From Chryseobacterium arthrosphaerae (GTDB taxonomy: Bacteria > Bacteroidota > Bacteroidia > Flavobacteriales > Weeksellaceae), in the NCBI RefSeq assembly GCF_001684965.1, contig NZ_MAYG01000001.1:124001-188000 (forward strand): DNA of 64,000 nucleotides, written 5' to 3'. This document shows positions 42,286 to 51,744 of the stretch, one piece after another; the first letter of the stretch is position 1; each line of letters opens with the position of its first letter. The notes under the pieces are model-generated. The model was given only the letters and a program-made list of their open reading frames with translations. It ran no database searches and was not told the origin of the DNA. The position numbers and the translations under genes are program-made.

Positions 42286-42969
42286 ATGACTGTGAAAATA
42301 ATATTGATGTATATCCTGAAAGTGATAGGCGTTATTCTGGGAATTGTAATTATATACGTGATCCTTGGACTGTTGATTCCCTACATTCCTGTTTCTGCAA
42401 AAGATGACGGACAAAAGAAAGAGATTCCTATCTATATTTATACCAACGGAGTGCATACCGATATTGTAATGCCCGTAAAAAATGACCTCCAGGACTGGAG
42501 TGCGAAAATACCTTTTGCAGATACAAAATCAAAGAAAACAGATTATCAGTATATCGGGATCGGCTGGGGAGACAAAGGCTTTTATCTGGATACCCCCACC
42601 TGGGCCGATCTGAAATTCTCTACTGCCGTAAAAGCTGCATTCTGGCTAAGTGATTCAGCAATGCACTGTACCTATTACAGAACAATGAAAGAAGGTGAAG
42701 ATTGTAAAATGATCATGATCAGCAGAGGACAGTATGAAAATCTTGTAAAATTTGTAGAAGATAAGTTCGACAGGGATCAGAACGGAAAATTTATGCTGAT
42801 TCCTACTGATGCGGTGTATGGTGATAACGATGCTTTTTATGATGCTAAAGGAACATACAGCTTTCTTTATACATGCAATACATGGTCTAATAACGCTTTA
42901 AAGGCTGCAGGACAGAAAGCTGCGTTATGGACCCCTTCAGATTTTGGAATTTTTCAGCATTATAAATAA
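42286..42969 (+). CDS. DUF2459 (TIGR02117) family protein
   Basis: A 227-residue protein with an N-terminal membrane anchor (about 9-31: LKVIGVILGIVIIYVILGLL). The rest is periplasmic-type sequence. The family signature includes IYIYTNGVHTDIVMPVKND, YIGIGWGDKGFYLDTPTWAD and YTCNTWSNNALKAAGQKAAL, ending in WTPSDFGIFQHY. The His in GVHTD and the CN in CNTWSN suggest a papain-like (NlpC/P60-type) active site, but no activity has been shown to my knowledge. The L,D-transpeptidase gene follows 3 bp after its stop, suggesting a cell-wall link. Confidence 0.88.
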   Translation: MTVKIILMYILKVIGVILGIVIIYVILGLLIPYIPVSAKDDGQKKEIPIYIYTNGVHTDIVMPVKNDLQDWSAKIPFADTKSKKTDYQYIGIGWGDKGFYLDTPTWADLKFSTAVKAAFWLSDSAMHCTYYRTMKEGEDCKMIMISRGQYENLVKFVEDKFDRDQNGKFMLIPTDAVYGDNDAFYDAKGTYSFLYTCNTWSNNALKAAGQKAALWTPSDFGIFQHYK

Positions 42970-42972
42970 GAA

Positions 42973-43617
42973 ATGAGAACGGGCTTTCTTTTCATCATTA
43001 TTTTTATCCTCAGCTCCTGTTCACAGAAGAAACAAAAAGAAATACCAGTTGCTGAAATTCCGGCTGCAGTTGAAAAGAAACCCGGGGCTGATTTCTCTAA
43101 AACAAAAATGAAGGCTGAAGAAGCATTGGAGTTCTGTACCTCCGGGAAATTCAATACCGATTTCTGTATTCTGATTGATATGAGCCTTCATTCCGGGATC
43201 AACCGTTTCTTTGTGTGGGATTTTAAAACCAATTCCATTTCAAAGCAATATCTGGTAGGCCATGGCTGCGGATCAAACTCATGGAGTAAAGATGACTCGA
43301 AGTCGGATCCAGGATTTAGCAATGAGGATGGAAGTCATCTTTCATCTTTGGGAAAATATAAACTGGAAGGCAGAGGGTACAGCGATTGGGGAATCCATAT
43401 AAAATACCTGATGCATGGCCTTGAAGACACCAACAGCAATGCCCTGAAAAGATTCATTGTTTTTCATTCCTGGGATAAAATGAGTGATGAAGAAACTTTT
43501 CCTGAAGGTTCGCCGGAGGGCTGGGGATGCCCTACTGTTTCCAATAATGCAATGAAGGAAATTGACCCGATGATTCAGAAATCCGGAAAACCGGTTCTGA
43601 TGTGGATATACAATTAA
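42973..43617 (+). CDS. L,D-transpeptidase-type murein lipoprotein
   Basis: A 214-residue protein with lipobox FILSSC (Cys16). The YkuD_2-type catalytic domain ends in PEGWGCPTVSN with catalytic C186. H165 in FIVFHSWDKM is the paired His, and VGHGCGSN and YSDWGIHIKYLMHGLED are typical of the family. It probably forms 3-3 crosslinks or attaches lipoprotein to peptidoglycan. It starts 3 bp after the DUF2459 gene and is followed by an SRPBCC gene 11 bp after its stop, so the three form one transcription unit. Confidence 0.9.
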   Translation: MRTGFLFIIIFILSSCSQKKQKEIPVAEIPAAVEKKPGADFSKTKMKAEEALEFCTSGKFNTDFCILIDMSLHSGINRFFVWDFKTNSISKQYLVGHGCGSNSWSKDDSKSDPGFSNEDGSHLSSLGKYKLEGRGYSDWGIHIKYLMHGLEDTNSNALKRFIVFHSWDKMSDEETFPEGSPEGWGCPTVSNNAMKEIDPMIQKSGKPVLMWIYN

Positions 43618-43628
43618 AAAGAAGTACG

Positions 43629-44081
43629 ATGAAACATAAGCTTTTCCGTGAGCAACAGCTCAGCTGTGATATAGAAACGGCATGGAAATTTTTCTCAGCA
43701 GCAGATAACCTTTCTGAAATTACCCCTAAAGATATGGGGTTTGTTGTCCTGACGGAATTGGAAGATGACCAGATCTACGAAGGAATGCTGATTGATTATG
43801 ATGTATCGCCGCTCCTGGGGATTAAAATGAAATGGCAGACAGAGATCACTCAGGTAGACTACCGGAAAAGCTTCACCGATTTTCAGAAAAAAGGACCTTA
43901 CAAATTATGGAACCACCATCATGAGTTTATTCCGAATGAGCAGGGCGTTCTGATGAAAGATACGATAGACTATGAGCTTCCGTTGGGGTTTCTGGGAGAA
44001 ATCGCTCACAGACTGCTTGTCAAAAAGAAGCTGGAATATATCTTTGATTACCGTTTCAGGATATTGAGTAAACTGTTTTAA
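43629..44081 (+). CDS. SRPBCC-family protein
   Basis: A 150-residue soluble protein from ATG 43629. A frame from 43602 overlaps the previous gene. It shows the START/SRPBCC helix-grip pattern: LSCDIETAWKFFSAADNLSE near the N-terminus, WQTEITQVDYRKSFTDFQKK in the middle, and LWNHHHEFIPNEQGVLMKDT, ending in a long helix (RLLVKKKLEYIFDYRFRI). Such proteins bind hydrophobic ligands and many are annotated 'ligand-binding SRPBCC' or 'cell division inhibitor'. The ligand is unknown. Last gene of the DUF2459/L,D-transpeptidase unit. Confidence 0.85.
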   Translation: MKHKLFREQQLSCDIETAWKFFSAADNLSEITPKDMGFVVLTELEDDQIYEGMLIDYDVSPLLGIKMKWQTEITQVDYRKSFTDFQKKGPYKLWNHHHEFIPNEQGVLMKDTIDYELPLGFLGEIAHRLLVKKKLEYIFDYRFRILSKLF

Positions 44082-44241
44082 ACTGATTTAATATTCTTTA
44101 ATTCACTATACAATCATACACTTTACCATTTCACAGAAATCTCAGAATAATATTCGACAGTATGACGTGGAATTAATACCAATGTCTTCATAGTTTAAGT
44201 TTTTTTAACAATTAAAGATCTTCTGCTCCGTTAAAAATCCT

Positions 44242-44249
44242 TATTTTTG
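44242..44249 (+). promoter_or_regulatory. -7 promoter box before the small gene at 44293
   Basis: TATTTTTG matches TAnnTTTG and supports transcription of the small gene and perhaps the RND operon. It lies 43 bp before the ATG. Confidence 0.5.
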
Positions 44250-44292
44250 CAATACTTACCGTTTTTACGAAAACTAATGTGTTCTGATTGAC

Positions 44293-44625
44293 ATGGCAGG
44301 TCTGAGGTCATTTATCTTATTCTATATCCTACTGGTTTTTACCCTTTTCAATTCGAATTGGGCAGAGAATTCATTGCAGAATATTCCTCATGTTCCTCAT
44401 GTCAGTAATATTCACCTTCTTGACGTTTATGAAGAGGCGGATATGAACACGCATGCATTACCTGCAGCCTCTAAAATCGTAAAATACTCCACCCGTAAAG
44501 ATGATACTGCCGTTGGTGACTTTTCAGGAATATTAAAAGTTATTCCTAAAATCAGTCTTCCGGAAATTGCAGTCTCTATCATCTGCGGTGTCAAATCCTT
44601 TCTCCATCTCCTTCAGTTGTATTAG
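44293..44625 (+). CDS. small hypothetical protein upstream of the RND operon
   Basis: 110 residues. A hydrophobic N-terminus (LRSFILFYILLVFTLFNSNW) could be a signal or anchor, and a hydrophobic C-terminus (ISLPEIAVSIICGVKSFLHL) could be a second. The middle is polar with several His (IPHVPHVSNIHLL). I recognise no family. A good -7 box at 44242 and coding-like composition favour a real gene. It lies 61 bp before the RND adaptor on the same strand. Confidence 0.5.
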   Translation: MAGLRSFILFYILLVFTLFNSNWAENSLQNIPHVPHVSNIHLLDVYEEADMNTHALPAASKIVKYSTRKDDTAVGDFSGILKVIPKISLPEIAVSIICGVKSFLHLLQLY

Positions 44626-44686
44626 GTTTAAGTTGTTGAATGCCAAATTACTTTTAACGGAAATCTTATAACCTAAACATTTAAAA

Positions 44687-45775
44687 ATGTATTTTAAAAA
44701 CGTAATAATTTGCAGCTTTGCAATATTATTCGCTGTGTCATGCAGTAAAGACAAGAAAAAAAACAGCCAGAAAGAGAAAGAAGTTCCCGTACTGGAAATC
44801 AAGGAAAAAGATACGTTGGTCAATAACCAGTTTGTTACGGATATTCAGGCTAAAAAAAACGTAGAGATGCGTTCCAGGATTGGAGGTATTATTCAGCATA
44901 TTTATGTGAATGAAGGTCAGTTTGTACACCAGGGCCAGCCTTTATTTAAGATCAATGATGCCGAACTGCAGATGGAACTTTTGAAGGCTAACGCTGCACT
45001 AAAGCAGACGGAAGCTGATGTACGCATTGCAGAAGTTGAACTGAAGCAGATTCAGAGCCTCCATGCCAAAAAATTCGTAGCCAATAACGAACTGGAAATG
45101 GTGAAAGCAAAGCTGACCTCTGCCCAGGCTAAGCATGCTTTTGCCGATGCAGAGAAAAGAGCCGTTCTTCAGAAAATAAGCTTTACAAAAATTACAGCAC
45201 CTTTTGACGGGGTCATTGACGTAATCCCTCACAAAGACGGAAGTTTGGTAGAAAATGGCACTTTACTTACCACACTGTCCCAGCTTAATGAAGTGTATGC
45301 CTATTTTTCTATTCCTGAAAACCTGTACTTTGAGCTTCTGGCCAATGACAAGATCGGGAATCATCAGAAGATTGAGCTTACCTTGCCTAACGGAGTGAAT
45401 TATCAGTTTAACGGAGCACTGAAAACCGCTGAAGGAGAGATCGACAGAACTACAGGATCCATCCGGTATAAAGCCCTTTTCCCGAATCCGGACCGTCTGA
45501 TCAAACACGGAACCTCAGGAAAGCTTATCATTTCCGAACAGCAGGATAATGCAATCCTTATCCCACAAAAATCTACATTCTCTATTCAGGATAAAACTTA
45601 TGTTTTTGTTGTGGATAAGCAGAATAAAGTGAAAATGACCAATATTAAGATCGGAACCACCCTGAGAGATTCCTATATGGTGGAAAGCGGCCTTAAAAAA
45701 GGAGATTTAATCATTTATGAAGGCACCCAGTCATTGAAAGACGGTGATGTGATCAAAATCAAAAAGAAATATTAA
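44687..45775 (+). CDS. RND efflux periplasmic adaptor lipoprotein
   Basis: The membrane fusion protein of a tripartite pump, 362 residues. Lipobox ILFAVSCSKDKK (Cys near 19). Lipoyl halves read VEMRSRIGGIIQHIYVNEGQ and FTKITAPFDGVIDVIPHKDG, flanking the alpha-hairpin (about 100-155, rich in Ala/Glu/Lys repeats). Beta-barrel and membrane-proximal domains follow. It links the inner-membrane pump encoded at 45804 to the TolC protein encoded at 48907. The three genes are contiguous with 28-bp and -20-bp spacing. Confidence 0.95.
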   Translation: MYFKNVIICSFAILFAVSCSKDKKKNSQKEKEVPVLEIKEKDTLVNNQFVTDIQAKKNVEMRSRIGGIIQHIYVNEGQFVHQGQPLFKINDAELQMELLKANAALKQTEADVRIAEVELKQIQSLHAKKFVANNELEMVKAKLTSAQAKHAFADAEKRAVLQKISFTKITAPFDGVIDVIPHKDGSLVENGTLLTTLSQLNEVYAYFSIPENLYFELLANDKIGNHQKIELTLPNGVNYQFNGALKTAEGEIDRTTGSIRYKALFPNPDRLIKHGTSGKLIISEQQDNAILIPQKSTFSIQDKTYVFVVDKQNKVKMTNIKIGTTLRDSYMVESGLKKGDLIIYEGTQSLKDGDVIKIKKKY

Positions 45776-45803
45776 CCTTTCATAATCTTTAAATCAATTT
45801 ACA

Positions 45804-48800
45804 ATGGTAGAAATGTTTATAAGACGAAAGGTTCTTTCGTTGGTTATTTCCATATTATTTGTACTCCTGGGAATCATGGCATTGCTGAAGATGCCGATCA
45901 CCCAGTTCCCGGATATCGTGCCGCCTTCCGTAACGGTAACGGCAAAGTATACGGGAGCCAATGCCGAAGTATCTGCCAATGCGGTAGCCCTTCCTCTGGA
46001 ACGTGCCATCAATGGGGTTCCGGGGATGACGTATATGTCTACGGTAACCTCGAATGACGGTCTTACCCTGATTCAGGTTTTCTTTGAAGTGGGAACTGAT
46101 CCTGACGTGGCGGCAGTAAATGTTCAGAACAGGGTAACCACAATTCTGGATGAGCTTCCTGAAGAAGTAATCCGTGCCGGTGTTACCACCGAAAAGGAAG
46201 TCAACAGTATGCTGATGTACCTCAACATTACGAGTACGGATCCCAGTCAGGATGAGCAGTTCATTTACAACTTTACGGATATCAATGTCCTGCAGGAGCT
46301 GAAACGTATTGATGGAGTAGGGCGTGCGGAGATCATGGGGCAAAAAGAATATTCGATGAGGGTATGGCTGGATCCTCAGAAGATGGCGGCTTACAATATT
46401 TCAGCAGATGAAGTGATCACTTCATTACAAAAACAGAATATTTCAGCGGCACCGGGAAAAGTAGGGGAAACCTCCGGAAAAACTTCCAGCCAGCTGCAAT
46501 ATGTGATCAAATATAAAGGAAAATTCTTTGAGCCTAAACAATATGAGGAAGTTCCTATCCGCTCAGATGTAGACGGAACCATCTTAAAGCTTAAAGATAT
46601 TGCTAAAGTGGAATTCGGAGCAATGAACTATGGAATGGTTTCCAAGACAGACGGAAGACCTTCCGCATCTATTATGATGAAACAGCGTCCCGGCTCCAAT
46701 GCTTCAGAAGTTATTGAAAGTGTAAAAGCAAAAATGGAAGAGCTGAAAGTCTCCTCTTTCCCTCCCGGAATGGAATATAATATGGCGTATGATGTTTCCA
46801 GATTCCTGGATGCTTCCATCAGTGCGGTATTAACTACGCTTATCGAGGCATTTATTCTGGTAGGAATTGTGGTATTTATCTTCCTGCAGGACTGGCGTTC
46901 AACCCTGATTCCTGTGCTGGCAGTTCCTGTGGCACTTGTAGGAACCTTTGCCTTTATGAATATGCTTGATTTCTCCGTCAACCTGCTGACTTTATTCGCA
47001 TTGGTGCTTGCTATCGGGATCGTGGTAGATAATGCCATCGTCGTCGTAGAGGCAGTCCATGTAAAAATGGAAGAGGGTATGAATGCCATGGATGCCACCA
47101 TCAGTGCCACAAAAGAAATTGCAGGAGCGGTAGTAGCGATTACCATTGTCATGTCTGCGGTATTTATTCCGGTAGCATTTCTGGATGGTCCGGTAGGAGT
47201 ATTCTACAGACAGTTTTCATTGACGCTGGCTATCAGTATTGTTATTTCAGGAGTTAATGCATTGACACTTACGCCGGCGCTTTGTGCCATTATCCTGAAG
47301 CCTCATGACCATCATAAGAAGAAAACGATCATCGACAGGGCTTTCCAGAGTTTCAATACAGGTTTTGAAAGATTAACCAATGGGTATGTGGGAATCTTAT
47401 CAAAATTTGCAACGAGAACAACGGTTACTTTTGGTTTACTGTTCTTATTTGTCGGGTTAACTTTTGTGACCAGTAAATTCCTGCCAACAGGATTCATTCC
47501 GATGGAAGACCAGGGAATGGTGTATGTGAGTGTTACCACTCCGCAGGGAGCAACCGTGGAAAGAACAGAGAAAGTGCTGGATGAAGTGACTGTAATGGCA
47601 AAGAAAATCGAAGGCGTGGAAAACGTAACAACTCTTGCCGGATATAGTATTGTAACGGAAATTGCAGGTTCTTCCTACGGTATGGCCATGATCAACCTTA
47701 AAGACTGGAAAGAAAGAAACATTTCAGTAAATGATCTGATTGCAGAGCTTTCTGAAAAAACAAAAGGGATCTCAGATGCCCAGATCGAGATTTTTGCACC
47801 TCCTACGGTTCCGGGATTCGGGAATACCAGTGGTTTTGAACTGCGCTTGCTGGACAGAACCGGAGGTAGCATTGAAAATACGGATAAAATCACCAAGGAT
47901 TTTGTTAAAAAACTGAATGAAGCGCCGGAACTGCAGAATAACTTTACCAGTTTTGATGCTACTTTCCCTCAGTATATGATCAATGTTGATTATGATATGG
48001 CTGCCAAAAAAGGAGTTTCCGTAGACAATGCGATGTCAACATTACAGACGATGCTGGGGTCTTATTATGCGACCAATTTTATCCGTTTCAGTCAGATGTA
48101 TAAGGTGATGGTTCAGGCAAGTCCGGAACACAGGGATACCCCGGAAAGTATTCTGAACCTGTATCTGAAAAATGATAAAGGTGAAATGGTTCCGTTTTCA
48201 ACATTCATCACCATCGAAAAAGTTTACGGCCCTGAAGTACTGACGAGGTATAATATGTATATGTCGGCAATGATCAACGGAGAGCCGGCTGACGGGTACA
48301 GTTCCGGAGATGCTATTGCAGCGGTGGAGCGTGTGGCAAAGGAAGTCCTTCCGAGAGGTTTTGATATTGAATGGTCCGGAATGACGAGGGAAGAGATCTT
48401 ATCCGGAAACCAGACTGTTTATATCTTCCTGATCTGTCTGTTATTCGTATACCTTTTATTGGCCGCCCAATATGAAAGTTTCCTTCTTCCTATGCCGGTG
48501 CTTTTAAGCTTACCTACCGGGATCTTCGGTTCTTATATTGCTTTGGTGATGGCCGGATTGGATAATAATATCTATGCTCAGGTTGCGCTGGTGATGCTGA
48601 TCGGGCTTTTGGCTAAGAATGCTATTCTGATCGTAGAATTTGCTGTAGCCAGAAATAAGCAGGGCTTTGATATCATTCCGGCAGCTATTGAAGGAGCGAG
48701 ACAGCGTCTGAGACCGATTCTGATGACTTCATTCGCTTTTGTAGCAGGACTTATTCCCCTGTGTATTGCATCGGGAGCAGGAGCCATAGGAAACCGTTCC

Positions 48801-48926
48801 ATCGGAACAGCGGCAGCAGGAGGAATGTTGCTTGGAACTGTTTTCGGACTGATCGTCATTCCGGGACTGTATATATTCTTTGCAAAACTTGAAAATAAGA
48901 AGAAAGATGAAAAGATTAAATCCTAG
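45804..48926 (+). CDS. RND multidrug efflux pump (HAE1/AcrB type)
   Basis: The proton-driven inner-membrane pump, 1040 residues, the usual length for AcrB-like transporters. N-terminal segment MVEMFIRRKVLSLVISILFV, then two porter halves with duplicate membrane domains. The proton relay in TM4 is IGIVVDNAIVVVEA with the DN pair (expected essential Asp). In the second half the TM10-type segment LLAKNAILIVEFAVARNKQG contains the conserved Lys. Hydrophobic drugs, detergents or bile-like compounds are likely substrates. Its 3' end overlaps the TolC gene by 20 bp. Confidence 0.96.
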   Translation: MVEMFIRRKVLSLVISILFVLLGIMALLKMPITQFPDIVPPSVTVTAKYTGANAEVSANAVALPLERAINGVPGMTYMSTVTSNDGLTLIQVFFEVGTDPDVAAVNVQNRVTTILDELPEEVIRAGVTTEKEVNSMLMYLNITSTDPSQDEQFIYNFTDINVLQELKRIDGVGRAEIMGQKEYSMRVWLDPQKMAAYNISADEVITSLQKQNISAAPGKVGETSGKTSSQLQYVIKYKGKFFEPKQYEEVPIRSDVDGTILKLKDIAKVEFGAMNYGMVSKTDGRPSASIMMKQRPGSNASEVIESVKAKMEELKVSSFPPGMEYNMAYDVSRFLDASISAVLTTLIEAFILVGIVVFIFLQDWRSTLIPVLAVPVALVGTFAFMNMLDFSVNLLTLFALVLAIGIVVDNAIVVVEAVHVKMEEGMNAMDATISATKEIAGAVVAITIVMSAVFIPVAFLDGPVGVFYRQFSLTLAISIVISGVNALTLTPALCAIILKPHDHHKKKTIIDRAFQSFNTGFERLTNGYVGILSKFATRTTVTFGLLFLFVGLTFVTSKFLPTGFIPMEDQGMVYVSVTTPQGATVERTEKVLDEVTVMAKKIEGVENVTTLAGYSIVTEIAGSSYGMAMINLKDWKERNISVNDLIAELSEKTKGISDAQIEIFAPPTVPGFGNTSGFELRLLDRTGGSIENTDKITKDFVKKLNEAPELQNNFTSFDATFPQYMINVDYDMAAKKGVSVDNAMSTLQTMLGSYYATNFIRFSQMYKVMVQASPEHRDTPESILNLYLKNDKGEMVPFSTFITIEKVYGPEVLTRYNMYMSAMINGEPADGYSSGDAIAAVERVAKEVLPRGFDIEWSGMTREEILSGNQTVYIFLICLLFVYLLLAAQYESFLLPMPVLLSLPTGIFGSYIALVMAGLDNNIYAQVALVMLIGLLAKNAILIVEFAVARNKQGFDIIPAAIEGARQRLRPILMTSFAFVAGLIPLCIASGAGAIGNRSIGTAAAGGMLLGTVFGLIVIPGLYIFFAKLENKKKDEKIKS

Positions 48927-50349
48927 AAATATATTGTACGGAATGGCTGCATTGAGTTTAGTTTCATGCGCCGTTCCGAAGGTTGCTGACCTTAAAAAGG
49001 CCCAGACCCTGCCTGAATCTCCGATTAAAACGGCAAGCTCAGAAGAGTTTCAGCAACTGAACCTGAAAGCTTATTTTACAGATACCCATCTGCTTGATCT
49101 TTTTGATAAAGTGGTGCAGGCCAATCCTGATTTTCAGATCGCACAGCAAAGGGTAGAGATTGCGAACAGCTTTCTGCAGCGTTCGAAAATGGATCTTTTG
49201 CCGTCCCTTGAAGTGGGCGCTGAAGTTTCCGGGAACCGTTATGGTAAATATACAATGGAAGGTGTAGGAAACTATGATACCAATCTTTCACCCAATATTA
49301 CCGAAGACCAGAAGATCAATCGTGATTTTACTCCCAATTACTGGCTGGGAGCAAGAAGCAGCTGGGAAATTGACGCCTGGGGCAAGCTTAAAAACAAAAG
49401 AATTGCCGCCCAGAAGAAATTCCTGGCTTCTACAGAAGGATTACGGTTGCTTCAGGTAGAGCTTTTCACAGATATTGCCAATCTGTACTATCAATTGGTT
49501 GCTTTAGATAACCGTCTGGCTATTTATCAGAAAAACTATAAACTCCAGCAGCGGGCATTTGAAATCGTCCTGGCACAGCGTGAAGTGGGGAAAGCTACAG
49601 AACTGGCTGTACAGCAGTTTAAAGCCCAGAATAATAACTGGCTTGCGGAAATTGAACATATCAAAGTGGAAATTGTTACCGTAGAACAGGCTATCACCAC
49701 TCTTACCGGAAGTTATGGCGGCGATGTGAAGCGGGGAACAACCCTGATGCCTACCAATATGGATGTTTTGAATAAGACCATTAACGTAGAATCGGTGATT
49801 CATTCCAGACCGGATGTGGCCGCCAATTACTATGTTCTGGAAGCTTCCCAGGCAGATGCAAAAGCGGCAAGAGCGGCTTTCTATCCTAAGATTGATCTGG
49901 GAGCAGGTTTCGGATTGAATTCTTTTTCCGTTGAAACGCTGTTCAAGCCCAGTTCATTGGCAGGGCAGCTGTTGGGAGGTCTGATGGTGCCTGTTTTTAA
50001 TAAAGGACAACTGAAATATGAATTTAAAGTTGCCAGTAAAGAGCAGGAAATTGCTTTCCTGAATTATCAGAAAAGTATTACCACTGCCTTCAATGAGCTT
50101 CAGTCTATTCTGAAACAGACCAAGATCTATGAACGTGTTTTGAAACTGAAATCCGAAGAAGTAGGGTTTCTTGATCGTGGGGTGGAGGTATCCAATGATC
50201 TGTATCTTACAGGATATGCCAACTACTTTGAGCTGATCAACTCCCAGAAAAGTAAACTGACCGCTGAGTTGGACCTGCTGCAGTTCCAGCATCAGAACAC
50301 GAGGAATAATGTTCTTCTGTTTAAAGCGCTTGGAGGAAAACTGGATTAA
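48907..50349 (+). CDS. TolC-family outer membrane efflux lipoprotein
   Basis: The outer-membrane duct of the pump, about 480 residues from ATG 48907. Lipobox ALSLVSCAVPKV (Cys near 22), as in NodT/OprM. Two repeats with coiled-coil periplasmic helices begin at about VVQANPDFQIAQQRVEIANS and SVIHSRPDVAANYYVLEASQ. The strand FTPNYWLGARSSWEIDAWGK precedes the first helical hairpin, as in OprM/CusC. The last gene of the operon, which ends at the paired hairpins 50469-50503 and 50513-50535. Confidence 0.95.
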   Translation: MKRLNPRNILYGMAALSLVSCAVPKVADLKKAQTLPESPIKTASSEEFQQLNLKAYFTDTHLLDLFDKVVQANPDFQIAQQRVEIANSFLQRSKMDLLPSLEVGAEVSGNRYGKYTMEGVGNYDTNLSPNITEDQKINRDFTPNYWLGARSSWEIDAWGKLKNKRIAAQKKFLASTEGLRLLQVELFTDIANLYYQLVALDNRLAIYQKNYKLQQRAFEIVLAQREVGKATELAVQQFKAQNNNWLAEIEHIKVEIVTVEQAITTLTGSYGGDVKRGTTLMPTNMDVLNKTINVESVIHSRPDVAANYYVLEASQADAKAARAAFYPKIDLGAGFGLNSFSVETLFKPSSLAGQLLGGLMVPVFNKGQLKYEFKVASKEQEIAFLNYQKSITTAFNELQSILKQTKIYERVLKLKSEEVGFLDRGVEVSNDLYLTGYANYFELINSQKSKLTAELDLLQFQHQNTRNNVLLFKALGGKLD

Positions 50350-50468
50350 ATGATAGGGATATTAAGGGCAGCGTTGTCAGCTTAAAGCGAAGCAACCTGA
50401 TTTCACAGAAAGCTGTCCTTACTGTTCTCAGACCTTATTTAAATCTCTGATGAATTATAATACTCTTT

Positions 50469-50503
50469 TACCGGTTTTGTAAACCGGCCCATTTTTATTT
50501 TTT
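50469..50503 (+). terminator. first terminator of the RND operon
   Basis: ACCGGTTT-tgt-AAACCGG followed by CCCATTTTTATTTTTT. Confidence 0.7.
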
Positions 50504-50512
50504 ACGATGATG

Positions 50513-50535
50513 AAAGCCACCTGAAAAGGTGGCTT
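50513..50535. terminator. GNRA-looped hairpin, second terminator
   Basis: AAAGCCACCT-GAAA-AGGTGGCTTT is a perfect 10-bp stem with a GAAA tetraloop. The T-run after it is short. It lies between the convergent RND and cold-shock genes and could serve both. Confidence 0.6.
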
Positions 50536-50592
50536 TCTGTATTATTTCAAAACATATCTCCATCAGTAGAAGATATGCTGATAGATTAAAGA

Positions 50593-51021
50593 TTATTTAA
50601 CGATCTGGATCTCAACAGCAGAAAATCCTTTTGGGGACTTCTCTTTTTCGAAAGAAACTTTGTTCCCTTTTTTCACCGGCTCTGCACAGTTGTTATTGTG
50701 GAAGAAGATATTCTCTTTGGTATTGTCTTCAGTGATGAAACCATATCCTTTTTCACTCAGGAAGGTAACAATTCCTGTTTTTCTTGGATCTTCTTCAATA
50801 ATAGGTGCTGCACCCAATTGAATATCATCAAGGTTCACTTCCTGTCTCTGCTCAGGCGGAGTAGAAGTTAATCTCCCGAATTCATCTACATACATGAAGA
50901 CATCCTCCATGTCTTTTCCTTTGTTGTTGTTCGTTTTACGTTCTTCGCGTCTTAGCGCCTTTTCTTTTTGCTTTTGAATTTTTTTCTTGAAATTTTCCTT
51001 TTTAGAAAAAGAATCTGCCAT
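50593..51021 (-). CDS. cold-shock-domain protein with basic N-terminal extension
   Basis: 142 residues. The C-terminal 60 (82-142) form a cold-shock domain with the RNP1-type motif KGYGFIT (91-97) and the RNP2-type motif NIFFHNN (104-110). The N-terminal extension is strongly basic and helical (residues 6-35, many K/R/E), followed by an acidic linker. The protein probably binds single-stranded RNA as a chaperone. The extension is unusual against the classical ~67-residue CspA and may add an extra RNA contact. A single gene, with a 723-bp gap upstream. Confidence 0.92.
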   Translation of the reverse strand: MADSFSKKENFKKKIQKQKEKALRREERKTNNNKGKDMEDVFMYVDEFGRLTSTPPEQRQEVNLDDIQLGAAPIIEEDPRKTGIVTFLSEKGYGFITEDNTKENIFFHNNNCAEPVKKGNKVSFEKEKSPKGFSAVEIQIVK

Positions 51022-51744
51022 AAATTATTTTTAGTATTTAGTTTCTATAAATTGTAATGATTCAATCTGGTCTTTTCTGACCTATAAAGCCTGCCGATGT
51101 TTCCTGCTTTTGGATGTTCCAATCATACAGAGCTTTAAAATTCCGACAAGTATTGTTCTTAATAGAAGAATAAAAGTTAAAAAATATGGCTGCTCAAAAA
51201 GCAAAGACTGAATAAAAAATATTCCGGTCGTTACAGAAAACAAAGTAGTGACTTGGTTACTAGCATACAAATATACAACAATAAAATGAATAATCCGGTT
51301 TTAAATGATTGATTATCAGAAATGGTTTTTGGATAAATCGCTGTAAAGGCTTTACTGGCTGATTATAAGAGAAGATAAGCTGTTTTGAATCTTCTATAAA
51401 AAAATCCCCAGCATGCTGAGGATTATAAAAAAATATATTATAGAATGAAGTGGTGTATAAATACGGGTGGAAAGTATCAAATGTTGTGCCTAAAATGCAT
51501 TAATTTTCAGCGTTTCACAGGAAGTGTTTAATAGAATGACCTTCGCTCAAGCCGTATCTGTCTGGTAAATAGCAGGATGTTTGTGAAAAAGTGTTTATAT
51601 AAATTTCAATCTTTTTATGATAAGATCACTGAAAGAATATTTCCGATATCATTTTAGCTTCAATACAATTCCCGAAAAATTCACCATGTTGAGATGCCAT
51701 TTATTATCCATCTTTGCTTTATTAACATTTAAAAATCAAGAATA
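51022..51744. other. 723-bp intergenic region between csp and the SDR gene
   Basis: No convincing gene. A hairpin lies at 51399-51430. At 51709-51716 CATCTTTG, one base off TAnnTTTG, may be the -7 box of the SDR gene. The region could hold the csp 5' leader or a small RNA. Confidence 0.45.
51399..51430. terminator. terminator-like hairpin in the csp-SDR gap
   Basis: AATCCcCAGCATGCTGaGGATT is a near-perfect stem with A-runs on both sides. It is far from any annotated stop, so it may end an unannotated transcript. Confidence 0.4.

Noticed and set aside
46628..47152. 174-codon minus-strand frame within the RND pump gene
   Set aside because: Antisense shadow of the pump, low-complexity Ser/Thr-rich translation, no start signal.
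51082..51270. 62-codon minus-strand frame upstream of the cold-shock gene
   Set aside because: Composition is not gene-like and there is no promoter box. More likely csp leader DNA.
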